A program made the translations under genes and the position numbers. Shown in pieces: positions 44,492-52,630 of a stretch of DNA of 64,000 nt. This stretch comes from CBIHON01 sp966211965. Its GTDB lineage: Bacteria; Pseudomonadota; Gammaproteobacteria; Burkholderiales; Burkholderiaceae_D. The notes beneath the pieces are model-generated. The model saw only the letters and a list, made by a program, of their open reading frames with translations. It ran no database searches and had not been told where the DNA came from. The stretch is taken from NCBI GenBank assembly GCA_966211965.1, contig CBIHON010000024.1, forward strand, positions 17,722 to 81,721, read 5' to 3'. Each line of letters begins with the position of its first letter. The first letter of the stretch is position 1.

Positions 44492-45472
44492 ATGAAACCT
44501 GAACTTTCCGTCGTCATCCCCGTATACAACGAAGAAGCCGGCCTCGCCAAGTTGTTCGCAAGGCTTTACCCTGCGCTCGATGCGCTCGGTATCGCCTATG
44601 AAATCGTATTCGTCAACGACGGCAGCCGCGACAAGACGGCAATCATCCTGGCCGACCAGTTCCGCCTGCGGCCTGATGTGACGCGGGTGGTGCTGTTCAA
44701 CGGCAATTATGGCCAGCACATGGCGATCCTGGCGGGCTTCGAGGCTACGCGCGGCGACATCATCGTCACGCTCGATGCCGACCTGCAGAATCCGCCTGAA
44801 GAAATCGGCAACCTGGTCGCCAAGATGCGAGAAGGATACGATTACGTCGGCTCGATCCGGCGTGAGCGGCAGGATTCGGCTTGGCGTACCCATGCCTCCA
44901 AGCTGATGAACCGCCTGCGCGAAAAAATCACGCACATCAAAATGACGGATCAAGGCAATATGCTGCGCGCCTACGGCCGCAACATCATCGACCTGATCAA
45001 CCAATGCAGCGAGGTCAATACCTTCGTGCCGGCGCTGGCCTATACCTTCGCACGCAAACCGACCGAGATCACGGTCGAACACGAAGAACGCGCCGCCGGC
45101 GAATCAAAGTATTCGCTATACAGCCTGATCCGCTTGAACTTCGATCTGGTAACCGGATTTTCCTTGATGCCGCTGCAGTTTTTTTCGATGCTCGGCATCG
45201 GCCTGTCGTTTGTTTCGGCTGCGCTGTTCGTGTTGTTGCTGGTGCGACGCTTTGTGCTCGGCGCCGAAGTCGAGGGGGTGTTTACGCTGTTTGCGATCAC
45301 CTTCTTCCTGATGGGCGTGATCCTGTTCGGCATCGGCCTGGTCGGCGAATATGTCGGACGGATTTACCAGCAAGTACGCGGCCGGCCGCGCTACGTGGTG
45401 CAAACCATCCTGCAGCAGGACCCCGATGAATTGGCACGCGCCCGGCGCCGTGCGGAAGAAAGCCGGGCCTGA
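44492..45472 (+). CDS. arnC: ArnC, undecaprenyl-phosphate Ara4FN transferase
   Basis: A 326-residue family-2 glycosyltransferase. ELSVVIPVYNEEAGLAKLF and EIVFVNDGSRDKT form the nucleotide-sugar fold, and VTLDADLQNPPEEIGNLV the metal motif; two membrane segments lie near residues 230-255 and 265-290. It moves 4-formamido-arabinose from UDP to undecaprenyl phosphate. The ATG at 44492 starts 12 bp after arnB; a TTG one codon earlier is less likely. Its last base overlaps the first of the next gene. Confidence 0.92.
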   Translation: MKPELSVVIPVYNEEAGLAKLFARLYPALDALGIAYEIVFVNDGSRDKTAIILADQFRLRPDVTRVVLFNGNYGQHMAILAGFEATRGDIIVTLDADLQNPPEEIGNLVAKMREGYDYVGSIRRERQDSAWRTHASKLMNRLREKITHIKMTDQGNMLRAYGRNIIDLINQCSEVNTFVPALAYTFARKPTEITVEHEERAAGESKYSLYSLIRLNFDLVTGFSLMPLQFFSMLGIGLSFVSAALFVLLLVRRFVLGAEVEGVFTLFAITFFLMGVILFGIGLVGEYVGRIYQQVRGRPRYVVQTILQQDPDELARARRRAEESRA

Positions 45473-46374
45473 TGCGCGCTGTCGTTTTTGCCTATCACAA
45501 TGTCGGCGTGCGCTGCCTGAAGGTGCTGCTGGCACGCGGCGTCGAGGTCGCACTGGTGGTCACGCATGAAGACAATCCTGCCGAGTCCATCTGGTTCGAA
45601 TCGGTAGCGGATTTGTGCCGCGAACAAGGCATCGCCTTCGTCACGCCTTCCGACCCGGCTTCGCCGGAATTGCTCGCACAAGTGCAAGCCGCCAAGCCCG
45701 ACTTTATTTTCAGTTTCTACTATCGCCACATGCTGCCGCCGGCCTTGCTGCAGCAGGCTCGGCTTGGCGCCTACAACATGCACGGCTCGCTGTTGCCGAA
45801 GTATCGCGGTCGAGTGCCGGTCAACTGGGCCGTGCTGCACGGTGAAACCGAAACCGGGGCGACGCTGCACGAGATGACAGCCAAGCCCGACGCCGGCGCG
45901 ATCGTTGCGCAGACTGCGGTGCCGATCCTGCCGGACGACACCGCCTACGAGGTATTCGGCAAGCTGACCGTGGCGGCGGAACAAACGCTGTGGCAAGCCT
46001 TGCCGGCCATGCTCGAAGGCCGCATACCCCGGCTACCGAACGACCTCGCCAAGGGCAGCTACTTCGGCGGCCGCAAACCGGAAGACGGTCGCATCGACTG
46101 GACGCAGCCGGCCCAAGCCGTGTACAACCTGCACCGCGCCGTGGCGCCACCCTATCCCGGCGCGTTCACCGAACATGCCGGACGGACTTATATCATCGGC
46201 AAGGCGCGTTTATCGCCGCGGACCTGGTCAAATTTGCCGCCGGGCATGGCAGTAGTGGATAATTGCATTCTTGGCGTGTGCGGCGACGGTCGTGCACTGC
46301 TGATTCACGAGTTGCGGACGGACGGCAAAACCGTTGGACCGCTCGAATTGCAACAACTGTTGGCGGGATCGTAG
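45472..46374 (+). CDS. ArnA formyltransferase domain as a separate protein
   Basis: A 300-residue formyltransferase matching only the N-terminal half of E. coli ArnA: VFAYHNVGVRCLKVLLARGV, DFIFSFYYRHMLPPALL, NMHGSLLPKYRGRVPVNWAV with the catalytic N-H pair, and ATLHEMTAKPDAGAIV. It formylates UDP-L-Ara4N with 10-formyl-tetrahydrofolate. In enterobacteria this is fused to the decarboxylase; here the stop TAG lies in a family-C repeat and the decarboxylase gene starts 116 bp later. It overlaps arnC by one base. Confidence 0.9.
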   Translation: MRAVVFAYHNVGVRCLKVLLARGVEVALVVTHEDNPAESIWFESVADLCREQGIAFVTPSDPASPELLAQVQAAKPDFIFSFYYRHMLPPALLQQARLGAYNMHGSLLPKYRGRVPVNWAVLHGETETGATLHEMTAKPDAGAIVAQTAVPILPDDTAYEVFGKLTVAAEQTLWQALPAMLEGRIPRLPNDLAKGSYFGGRKPEDGRIDWTQPAQAVYNLHRAVAPPYPGAFTEHAGRTYIIGKARLSPRTWSNLPPGMAVVDNCILGVCGDGRALLIHELRTDGKTVGPLELQQLLAGS

Positions 46375-46444
46375 GATGGGTGGGGCCGCCAAGGTGCAAC
46401 CCATGCTACGTACGGTTGATCATGATGGGTTTCGCCCATCCTAC
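46371..46444. repeat. Dispersed inverted repeat (family C) between the two arnA halves
   Basis: GTAGGATGGGT (46371-46381) and, inverted, GATGGGTTTCGCCCATCCTAC (ending 46444) flank a spacer with CTACGTACGG. It is related to 37919-37979. The TAG stop of the formyltransferase gene is the TAG of the repeat. It interrupts the arn operon and may form a hairpin in the mRNA. Confidence 0.72.
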
Positions 46445-46490
46445 CTGCTCCTCCGTTTGCCCTGCCACTGATTAATCAAAGAATGCGAAC

Positions 46491-47543
46491 ATGAAAAAAG
46501 TCCTCATCCTCGGCGTCAACGGCTTCATCGGCCACCACCTGTCCAAGCGCATCTTGGAAACCACCGACTGGCACGTCTACGGCATGGACATGATGACCGA
46601 CCGCATCGCCGACCTGCTCGACAACGAAACCTACAAGTCGCGCATGCATTTCTTCGAGGGCGACATCACCATCAACAAGGAGTGGGTCGAATATCACGTC
46701 AAGAAATGCGACGTGATCCTGCCGCTGGTTGCAATTGCCACGCCATCGACCTACGTCAAGCAGCCATTGCGCGTGTTCGAACTCGACTTCGAAGCCAACC
46801 TGCCGATCGTGCGCTCGGCCGCCAAGTACGGCAAGCACCTGGTGTTCCCGTCGACCTCGGAAGTCTACGGCATGTGCCACGATGAAGAATTCGATCCGGA
46901 AGAATCGGAATTGATCTGCGGCCCGATCAGCAAGCCGCGCTGGATCTATTCCTGCGCCAAGCAATTGATGGACCGCGTGATCTGGGGCTACGGCATGGAA
47001 GGCTTGAACTTCACGCTGTTCCGTCCCTTCAACTGGATCGGCGCCGGACTCGATTCGATCCACACGCCAAAGGAAGGCAGCTCGCGCGTGGTCACGCAAT
47101 TCTTCGGCCATATTGTGCGCGGCGAAAATATTTCACTGGTCGACGGCGGCCAGCAAAAGCGCGCCTTCACCTATATCGATGACGGCATCGATGCGTTGAT
47201 CAAAATCATCGCCAACGAGAACGGCGTCGCCAGCGGCAAGATCTATAACATCGGCAACCCGGCCAATAATTACTCGATCCGCGACCTGGCCGGCATGATG
47301 CTGACGCTGGCCGCCGAGTATCCCGAGTATGCCGACTCGGCCAAGAAGGTCAAGCTGATCGAGACCACCTCCGCCGCCTACTACGGCAAAGGCTATCAGG
47401 ACGTGCAGAACCGGGTGCCGAAAATCACCAACACCTGCGAAGAACTGGACTGGAAGCCGAGCACCACGATGGCGGAAACCCTGCGCAATATTTTCGATGC
47501 GTATCGCGGACAAGTGGGTGAAGCGCGCGCCTTGATGGACTAA
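46491..47543 (+). CDS. arnA: ArnA decarboxylase domain as a separate protein
   Basis: A 350-residue extended SDR matching the C-terminal half of ArnA. GVNGFIGHHLSKRILE binds NAD, VFPSTSEVYGMCHDEEFDPE carries the catalytic Ser, and RWIYSCAKQLMDRVIWGYG carries the YxxxK-type pair as YSCAK; PFNWIGAGLDSIHTPKEG follows. It oxidises and decarboxylates UDP-glucuronate to UDP-4-keto-arabinose. It lacks the formyltransferase part, which is a separate gene upstream. arnD starts 26 bp later. Confidence 0.93.
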   Translation: MKKVLILGVNGFIGHHLSKRILETTDWHVYGMDMMTDRIADLLDNETYKSRMHFFEGDITINKEWVEYHVKKCDVILPLVAIATPSTYVKQPLRVFELDFEANLPIVRSAAKYGKHLVFPSTSEVYGMCHDEEFDPEESELICGPISKPRWIYSCAKQLMDRVIWGYGMEGLNFTLFRPFNWIGAGLDSIHTPKEGSSRVVTQFFGHIVRGENISLVDGGQQKRAFTYIDDGIDALIKIIANENGVASGKIYNIGNPANNYSIRDLAGMMLTLAAEYPEYADSAKKVKLIETTSAAYYGKGYQDVQNRVPKITNTCEELDWKPSTTMAETLRNIFDAYRGQVGEARALMD

Positions 47544-47569
47544 ACCTTGATGACCTGAACAAGGATTTC

Positions 47570-48517
47570 GTGCCGCTCCTCACCTTAAAAATCGACGTCG
47601 ACACCTACCGAGGCACCCGTGAAGGTGTGCCAAACCTGGTACGGATACTCAAGCAGTACCGGGCCAATGCGACCTTCCTGTTTTCGCTCGGCCCGGACCA
47701 CACCGGCTGGGCATTGAAGCGTATTTTCCGGCCCGGCTTTTTCAGCAAGGTCTCGCGCACTTCAGTGCTGGAGCACTACGGCTTGAAAACGGTGCTGTAC
47801 GGTGTGGCACTGCCCGCCCCTGATATCGGCAAACAATGCGTGGCCGAAATGCGCGCGGCGCGCGATGCCGGATTCGAGTGCGGCATCCATACCTGGGACC
47901 ATATCCCATGGCACGACAACGTGCGGCGGCGCGACGCAGCCTGGACCGTTCGGCAGATGGAGTTGGCCTATCAGCGTTTCCGTGAAATTTTCGGCCATGC
48001 GCCGCAAACCCATGGCGCTGCAGGCTGGCAAATGAACGAGCATGCATTCGCGCAACTGGATGCATTCGGCATTGCCTATTCCGGCGACGGAAGGGCGCCG
48101 CTGACCGAAGCCGGCGCATTGGCTGATCCGGCATCCGGGCCGCATCGCTTGCGCATCTTCGGCAAGACCTCTTCCTGCGTCCAGCTTCCCGGCACCTTGC
48201 CCACTCTCGACGAACTGCTCGGACGCAGCATCGGCGGTGTTGTACTGGACGAATCGAATATCGCCGATCACCTCCTGCGCCTGACGGCAACGCCGCGCGA
48301 CCATGTATTTACCTTGCATGCGGAGCTTGAAGGGCAAAAACTTGCCCCCATTTTTGAACAACTACTGACAGGATGGCAACAGCAAGGCTATACGTTAGGA
48401 TCGATGGCGGAGCATTATCGCCAGGTAAAGGATCAGGCGCTGCCGACCTATCCGATCAGTTGGGGAGAATTACCAGGGCGATCCGGCGAATTGATCGTCC
48501 AGGCAGCCAAGCAGTAG
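47570..48517 (+). CDS. arnD: ArnD, Ara4FN-lipid deformylase
   Basis: A 315-residue polysaccharide-deacetylase-family protein. TLKIDVDTYRGTREGVP has the metal-binding Asp, GFECGIHTWDHIPWHD has the H-x3-D/H type motif, and PQTHGAAGWQMNEHAFAQLD and VFTLHAELEG complete the family pattern. It removes formate from undecaprenyl-phosphate-Ara4FN, making the pathway one-way. The start is GTG with AAGGA four bases ahead. It is the last arn gene; a 96-bp gap precedes bcp. Confidence 0.93.
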   Translation: MPLLTLKIDVDTYRGTREGVPNLVRILKQYRANATFLFSLGPDHTGWALKRIFRPGFFSKVSRTSVLEHYGLKTVLYGVALPAPDIGKQCVAEMRAARDAGFECGIHTWDHIPWHDNVRRRDAAWTVRQMELAYQRFREIFGHAPQTHGAAGWQMNEHAFAQLDAFGIAYSGDGRAPLTEAGALADPASGPHRLRIFGKTSSCVQLPGTLPTLDELLGRSIGGVVLDESNIADHLLRLTATPRDHVFTLHAELEGQKLAPIFEQLLTGWQQQGYTLGSMAEHYRQVKDQALPTYPISWGELPGRSGELIVQAAKQ

Positions 48518-48613
48518 TTTGACGCGATGCATAGCGATTGTCATCGTCGCATGCCTCGCAATCCATAGATCCCGCTGCCGCAAGCGGGCCATCGAATTGA
48601 CCTGGAGATCAAT

Positions 48614-49090
48614 GTGGCAGAAAGCCCATCAGCACTCAACAAAATCGTGCCCGAATTTTCCGCGGCAATGACCGGCGACCGGACTTTCAAGCTGTCCGAT
48701 TACAAGGGGAAAAACGTTCTTTTGTATTTTTACCCAAAAGACAACACTCCCGGCTGCACCACCGAAGGCATGCATTTTCGCGATTTGTATCCGCAATTTC
48801 AGCAGGCCAATACCGAGATCTTCGGCATCAGCCGCGACAGCATCCGCTCGCATGAAGGCTTCAAGGCCAAGCTGGCATTACCCTTCGAGCTGATTTCCGA
48901 CCCGGATGAGTCGGCTTGCCTGCTATTCGATGTGATGAAGATGAAAAACATGTACGGCAAGCAGGTGCGCGGCGTCGAGCGTTCGACTTTTGTCATTGAC
49001 GGGACAGGCCGATTGGTGAAAGAATGGCGTGGAGTAAAAGTGCCTGGACACGTCGACGACGTGCTGGAGTTCGTGAAGGCCCTTGCTTGA
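48614..49090 (+). CDS. bcp: Bcp/PrxQ-type peroxiredoxin, single-Cys form
   Basis: A 158-residue thioredoxin-fold peroxidase. NVLLYFYPKDNTPGCTTEGM contains the peroxidatic C48, and GVERSTFVIDGTGRLVKEWR is typical of Bcp. The resolving Cys five residues later, as in E. coli Bcp, is replaced by Met53; another Cys near residue 100 might take part. It reduces hydroperoxides using thioredoxin or another thiol. The GTG start has GGAG six bases ahead. It precedes phoH, an order common in Burkholderiales, and ends before a strong terminator. Confidence 0.92.
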   Translation: MAESPSALNKIVPEFSAAMTGDRTFKLSDYKGKNVLLYFYPKDNTPGCTTEGMHFRDLYPQFQQANTEIFGISRDSIRSHEGFKAKLALPFELISDPDESACLLFDVMKMKNMYGKQVRGVERSTFVIDGTGRLVKEWRGVKVPGHVDDVLEFVKALA

Positions 49091-49134
49091 GTTTGTAAAA
49101 CAAACCATTGAATTCAGACGAATTTCATTTGCAG

Positions 49135-49180
49135 AAAGCCGTTATGGAAGAGGCACTCGGCCTTCCAAAACGGCTTTTTT
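49135..49180 (+). terminator. Rho-independent terminator after bcp
   Basis: AAAGCCGTT pairs with AACGGCTTT, with an inner GGAAG/CTTCC stem, and is followed directly by TTTTTT. It lies 45 bp after the bcp stop. The 304-bp bcp-phoH gap contains this and a degenerate family-A repeat. Confidence 0.85.
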
Positions 49181-49214
49181 ACTTTGCGATTTCCCCTTCT
49201 CTTTTTCGCCCCGT

Positions 49215-49336
49215 CCTAGAGCGATTTGACGGTGCGTGCAAGGGAGGTCAGGTCGGGGAGAGAAGCGCCGTACGACGATACGGTGAGCATCACTGGCCCG
49301 GAGGAGCCCCCTTTCCTGCATCGGCAAAGCGCTCCA
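49215..49336. repeat. Degenerate dispersed inverted repeat (family A)
   Basis: Begins TAGAGCGATTTGAC and ends GCGCTCC, with an inner palindrome GTACGACGATAC and GGTGAGCATC. The plan matches the family-A elements at 17236 and 63944, but the arms have diverged. It lies upstream of phoH. Confidence 0.45.
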
Positions 49337-49394
49337 ACGCCAACCTCGCGTCTTGTTCCCGCTTGTCATTCCAAACTTTTTAAATGAGGTTCTG

Positions 49395-51050
49395 ATGCCC
49401 CTGCCCAAATTACCGACCAAACCCGCCTCAATGCTGTCACCCAGCGATTATCCGAAGGCAGAAAAAAGCAAGTCGGTTAAACCGCTCACCCTGATTGAGC
49501 CGGCAGACCCGACAGTTCAAGACGCGCCGCAGGCACGCGCCAAATCCACCGAACCGGCCCGCACAGCAAAACCGCGTGCAAAAAAAATCAAGGCGCCGGA
49601 TATTCATATCAAATCCAGCACCAGCCGCACCGCCGACAAATTGGGCGCCACCAAGCTGTTCGTGCTGGACACCAATGTGCTGATGCACGATCCCTCGTCG
49701 CTGTTCCGCTTTGAAGAACACGATGTCTATCTGCCGATGATTACGCTCGAAGAACTCGACGATCATAAGAAGGGCATGTCGGAAGTCGCTCGCAATGCAC
49801 GCCAGGTTTCACGCTCGCTGGATGCGCTGGTTGCCGGCACCGAAGACGATGTGATCGATCAAGGCATTCCCCTGTCCAAGCTGGGCAACAAGGATGCCAA
49901 GGGCCGTCTGTTTTTTCAGACCAAGCTGCAAAACGTCAACCTGCCGGAAGGCCTGCCGAACGGCAAGGCCGACAATCAGATCCTTGGCGTGGTGCGCGCA
50001 CTGGAAGCACAACACCCTGGGCGTGCCATCGTGCTGGTATCGAAAGACATCAACATGCGCATCAAGGCGCGTGCGATGGGATTGCCGGCCGAAGAGTATT
50101 TCAACGACCACGTACTGGAAGACACCGACCTGCTGTATTCCGGCATCCTGCAATTGCCGGATGACTTCTGGAACAAGCATGGCAAGGGCATCGAATCCTG
50201 GCAGGAAAACAAGAACGGCGCGGGCTATACCTATTACCGCCTGAGCGGCCCGATGGTGCCGGCCATGCTGGTCAACCAGTTCGTCTTCATGGAGCCGAAA
50301 AACGGCGAGCCTTCGTTCTATGGCCATGTCACGCAAATCAACGGCAAGACTGCTGTCATCCGTACCTTGCGCGACTACGGTCACAACAAGAACGGCGTAT
50401 GGGGCATCACCGCGCGCAACCGCGAACAGAATTTCGCGTTGAACCTGCTGATGGACCCGGAATGCGATTTCGTCACGCTGCTGGGCCAGGCCGGCACCGG
50501 CAAGACGCTGCTGGCGCTGGCAGCCGGCTTGGCGCAAGTGCTCGAAACCAAAATCTATAACGAGATCATCGTCACCCGCGTCACCGTGCCGGTGGGCGAA
50601 GACATCGGCTTCCTGCCAGGCACCGAGGAAGAAAAAATGTCGCCGTGGATGGGAGCCTTCGACGACAACCTGGAAGTGCTCAACAAATCGGATTCCGACG
50701 CCGGCGAATGGGGCCGCGCCGCGACCCAGGATCTGATCCGTTCCCGCATCAAGATCAAGTCGCTCAACTTCATGCGCGGCCGCACGTTCGTGAACAAGTT
50801 CCTGATCATTGACGAGGCGCAGAACCTGACGCCGAAGCAGATCAAGACCTTGGTGACCCGCGCCGGCCCCGGCACCAAGATCGTCTGCCTGGGCAACATC
50901 GCGCAAATCGATACACCGTATTTGACCGAAGGCTCGAGCGGCTTGACTTATGTGGTGGACCGCTTCAAGGGCTGGGCGCATAGCGGGCATGTGACGCTGG
51001 CGCGCGGCGAGCGTTCGAGATTGGCGGATCATGCCAGCGAGGTGCTTTAG
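49395..51050 (+). CDS. PIN-PhoH protein (PhoH2 type)
   Basis: A 551-residue protein. After a low-complexity Lys/Pro/Ala-rich leader (1-80), residues 86-250 form a PIN RNase domain (VLDTNVLMHDPSS with D92, LEELDDHKKG, SKDINMRIKARA), and residues 345-551 form a PhoH ATPase with Walker A GQAGTGKTLLALAAG near 364 and Walker B FLIIDEAQNLTPKQIKTL. Such proteins are RNA helicase-RNases linked to toxin-antitoxin biology in mycobacteria; here it stands without a visible antitoxin gene. GAGG lies five bases before the chosen ATG. Confidence 0.93.
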   Translation: MPLPKLPTKPASMLSPSDYPKAEKSKSVKPLTLIEPADPTVQDAPQARAKSTEPARTAKPRAKKIKAPDIHIKSSTSRTADKLGATKLFVLDTNVLMHDPSSLFRFEEHDVYLPMITLEELDDHKKGMSEVARNARQVSRSLDALVAGTEDDVIDQGIPLSKLGNKDAKGRLFFQTKLQNVNLPEGLPNGKADNQILGVVRALEAQHPGRAIVLVSKDINMRIKARAMGLPAEEYFNDHVLEDTDLLYSGILQLPDDFWNKHGKGIESWQENKNGAGYTYYRLSGPMVPAMLVNQFVFMEPKNGEPSFYGHVTQINGKTAVIRTLRDYGHNKNGVWGITARNREQNFALNLLMDPECDFVTLLGQAGTGKTLLALAAGLAQVLETKIYNEIIVTRVTVPVGEDIGFLPGTEEEKMSPWMGAFDDNLEVLNKSDSDAGEWGRAATQDLIRSRIKIKSLNFMRGRTFVNKFLIIDEAQNLTPKQIKTLVTRAGPGTKIVCLGNIAQIDTPYLTEGSSGLTYVVDRFKGWAHSGHVTLARGERSRLADHASEVL

Positions 51051-51081
51051 AAATTGAATTGTGCGGGAAGAACCGCCTTGA

Positions 51082-51110
51082 AAATAGCCGGCATGCGCCG
51101 GCTATTTTTT
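51082..51110 (+). terminator. Terminator after phoH
   Basis: AAATAGCCGGC-ATGC-GCCGGCTATTTTTT forms a perfect GC-rich hairpin followed by Ts, 32 bp after the phoH stop. Confidence 0.88.
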
Positions 51111-51250
51111 AAACATTTGGCGAAGTGGCGTGTGCCGTGCGCGCGAATCTTTCATGTCTGAGCAACGATCTCATTGAAGGAAAAAGAGATACTTTGCGGG
51201 AGATCATTTGTGCGTACAACGCATGGTACGACTGCAAGGCCTCCGGCACC

Positions 51251-51832
51251 TCATCGACTTGCCGGCGACGCCTCAACCGAAATATCGATCTGCACCGTAT
51301 CGCCCACATCCGGCAAAAACCGCGACATTCCGAATGCGCTGCGCTTGATGCTCGCATGGAAATCACCGCCGCACACATGGCGCCGCAGGGCCATCACCTT
51401 GACTTCGCCGCACTTGAAGCGATTTGCCAGCAACTGCACCGGCAAGGTCATGCCGTGCATGCTCAGCTTGCCGTTTACGGCACGCAGCCGTTCTCCCTCG
51501 AACTCGAAGCCGGTCGATTGGAAGCGTATCTCGGGAAACTGTTCGGCATCAAAAAACTGCGCTGATTTGAGTACATCGTTCAAAACGCGCAAACCGGTAT
51601 CGATACTATCCGGGTCAATGCGCACATCGACAGTACCGCTGCGATTGGCCTCATCAAAATCGATCTGGCCGGAAATGCGGTTAAAGCGCCCGCGCACCAT
51701 GCTGCGCTCGAAATGGCTGGCTGCGAAGTAAGCAGAAGTGTGCGAACTATCCAGCAAATACGAGGCCGCTTGCACTGCGCTGCCCAGTTGGCTCAAGCTG
51801 ACAAGCAAGAACAGCGATCGCAAAGCATTCAT
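51251..51832 (-). CDS. YceI family periplasmic protein, copy 2
   Basis: A 193-residue protein with a signal peptide MNALRSLFLLVSLSQLGS ending AVQA. The mature part is a YceI lipocalin-like barrel: YLLDSSHTSAYFAASHFERS, GRFNRISGQIDFDEANRSGT and VNGKLSMHGMTLPVQL. YceI proteins bind isoprenoid or other amphiphilic ligands. GGAAGG stands before the chosen ATG, and the earlier in-frame ATGs lie in the upstream gene's end. It follows a paralogue by 25 bp. Confidence 0.85.
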   Translation of the reverse strand: MNALRSLFLLVSLSQLGSAVQAASYLLDSSHTSAYFAASHFERSMVRGRFNRISGQIDFDEANRSGTVDVRIDPDSIDTGLRVLNDVLKSAQFFDAEQFPEIRFQSTGFEFEGERLRAVNGKLSMHGMTLPVQLLANRFKCGEVKVMALRRHVCGGDFHASIKRSAFGMSRFLPDVGDTVQIDISVEASPASR

Positions 51833-51857
51833 GCTCAACCTTCCGATGTGGGGCAGC

Positions 51858-52448
51858 TCAGGGCTGGTGCCGCTCCAAGGCCAAGTCGACCGCAATCCTG
51901 ACCTCATCATCAACGATCGATGAAAAACTGCTCATCCCGAAGTTGCTGCGGGAAACGACGGTCTGGAAATTACCGGTGCACTGATGTCCCGTCTGATCTG
52001 CAATCATGACATCGGCGCATACGAAACGTTTGACATTCATCAAAACCGCTTGAGTCACGCCGTGCATGGTCAAATCGCCTTTGACCGCAACCATTTGTTC
52101 ACCGCTGAATTCGAAACTGCGTGCATGAAAGTACATGCGCGGATAAGTGGCGGTATCGAAGATATGCCTCGATTTGATGAAGACGTTGACGAAATCACTA
52201 CCCGTCTCGACCGTGCTGATATCGAAGCTGATGTCGGCCACACCTGCCTTACTGTCGGCATCGTACTCCACCGATCCGGTGATATGGTCCAACATTCCTT
52301 TGACCAAGCCCCCGCCAAAATATCCGACCTCAAAGTACGCCCTACTGGCTCGGGTATCGACGCGATATTGCGCCGCATGGCTATCGATCGCGATGGAATA
52401 GCAGCCCAATAGAATCAACAGGTGCAGTCGGCGCATCGCAGCTCCCAT
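51858..52448 (-). CDS. YceI family periplasmic protein, copy 1
   Basis: A 196-residue YceI-family protein. Signal peptide MRRLHLLILLGCYSIAIDSH (from the internal Met5) ends at HAA. The mature chain, YRVDTRASRAYFEVGYFGGG, KGMLDHITGSVEYDADSKAG and VKGDLTMHGVTQAVLM, aligns along its length with the following gene, so the two arose by tandem duplication and have diverged considerably. The conserved Cys pair in KRFVCADVM and GHQCTGNF is shared with the paralogue (NRFKCGEVK, HVCGGDF). Ligand unknown. Confidence 0.85.
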   Translation of the reverse strand: MGAAMRRLHLLILLGCYSIAIDSHAAQYRVDTRASRAYFEVGYFGGGLVKGMLDHITGSVEYDADSKAGVADISFDISTVETGSDFVNVFIKSRHIFDTATYPRMYFHARSFEFSGEQMVAVKGDLTMHGVTQAVLMNVKRFVCADVMIADQTGHQCTGNFQTVVSRSNFGMSSFSSIVDDEVRIAVDLALERHQP

Positions 52449-52495
52449 TCAAGAAGGAAGGCAGAGACTCTTTGCAAAAGACATCGAATAATTCC

Positions 52496-52628
52496 GACCC
52501 GCCTTTCGCCGGTCAGAAGAGGACACAGTAATTTTCGTAAAAACCGCGAAAAAACTCTGCCCCGCTTTTTCAGTCAGAGGGGGGCAGAGTAATTTTCGCA
52601 AAAACCGCAAAAAAAACTTTGACCCGCC
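52496..52628. repeat. Direct repeat of about 63 bp between yceI and pit
   Basis: Two imperfect units (52496-52558 and 52559-52620) share GACCCGCC/GCCCCGC at the start and GTAATTTTCG-(T/C)-(A/C)AAAACCGC at the end; a third begins at 52621. A weaker part-unit lies before 52496. No coding sense was found, and the position is the convergent-free gap just after the pit stop. Confidence 0.7.
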
Positions 52629-52630
52629 TA

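Noticed and set aside
46371..46444. Repeat as evidence that arnA was recently split by insertion
   Set aside because: Both halves have normal ends and starts, and separate formyltransferase and decarboxylase genes are plausible as the original state; the repeat is merely in the gap.
49395..51050. PhoH2 as part of a toxin-antitoxin pair
   Set aside because: No small antitoxin gene precedes it; the upstream gap holds a terminator and a repeat only, and bcp-phoH linkage is ordinary in this group.
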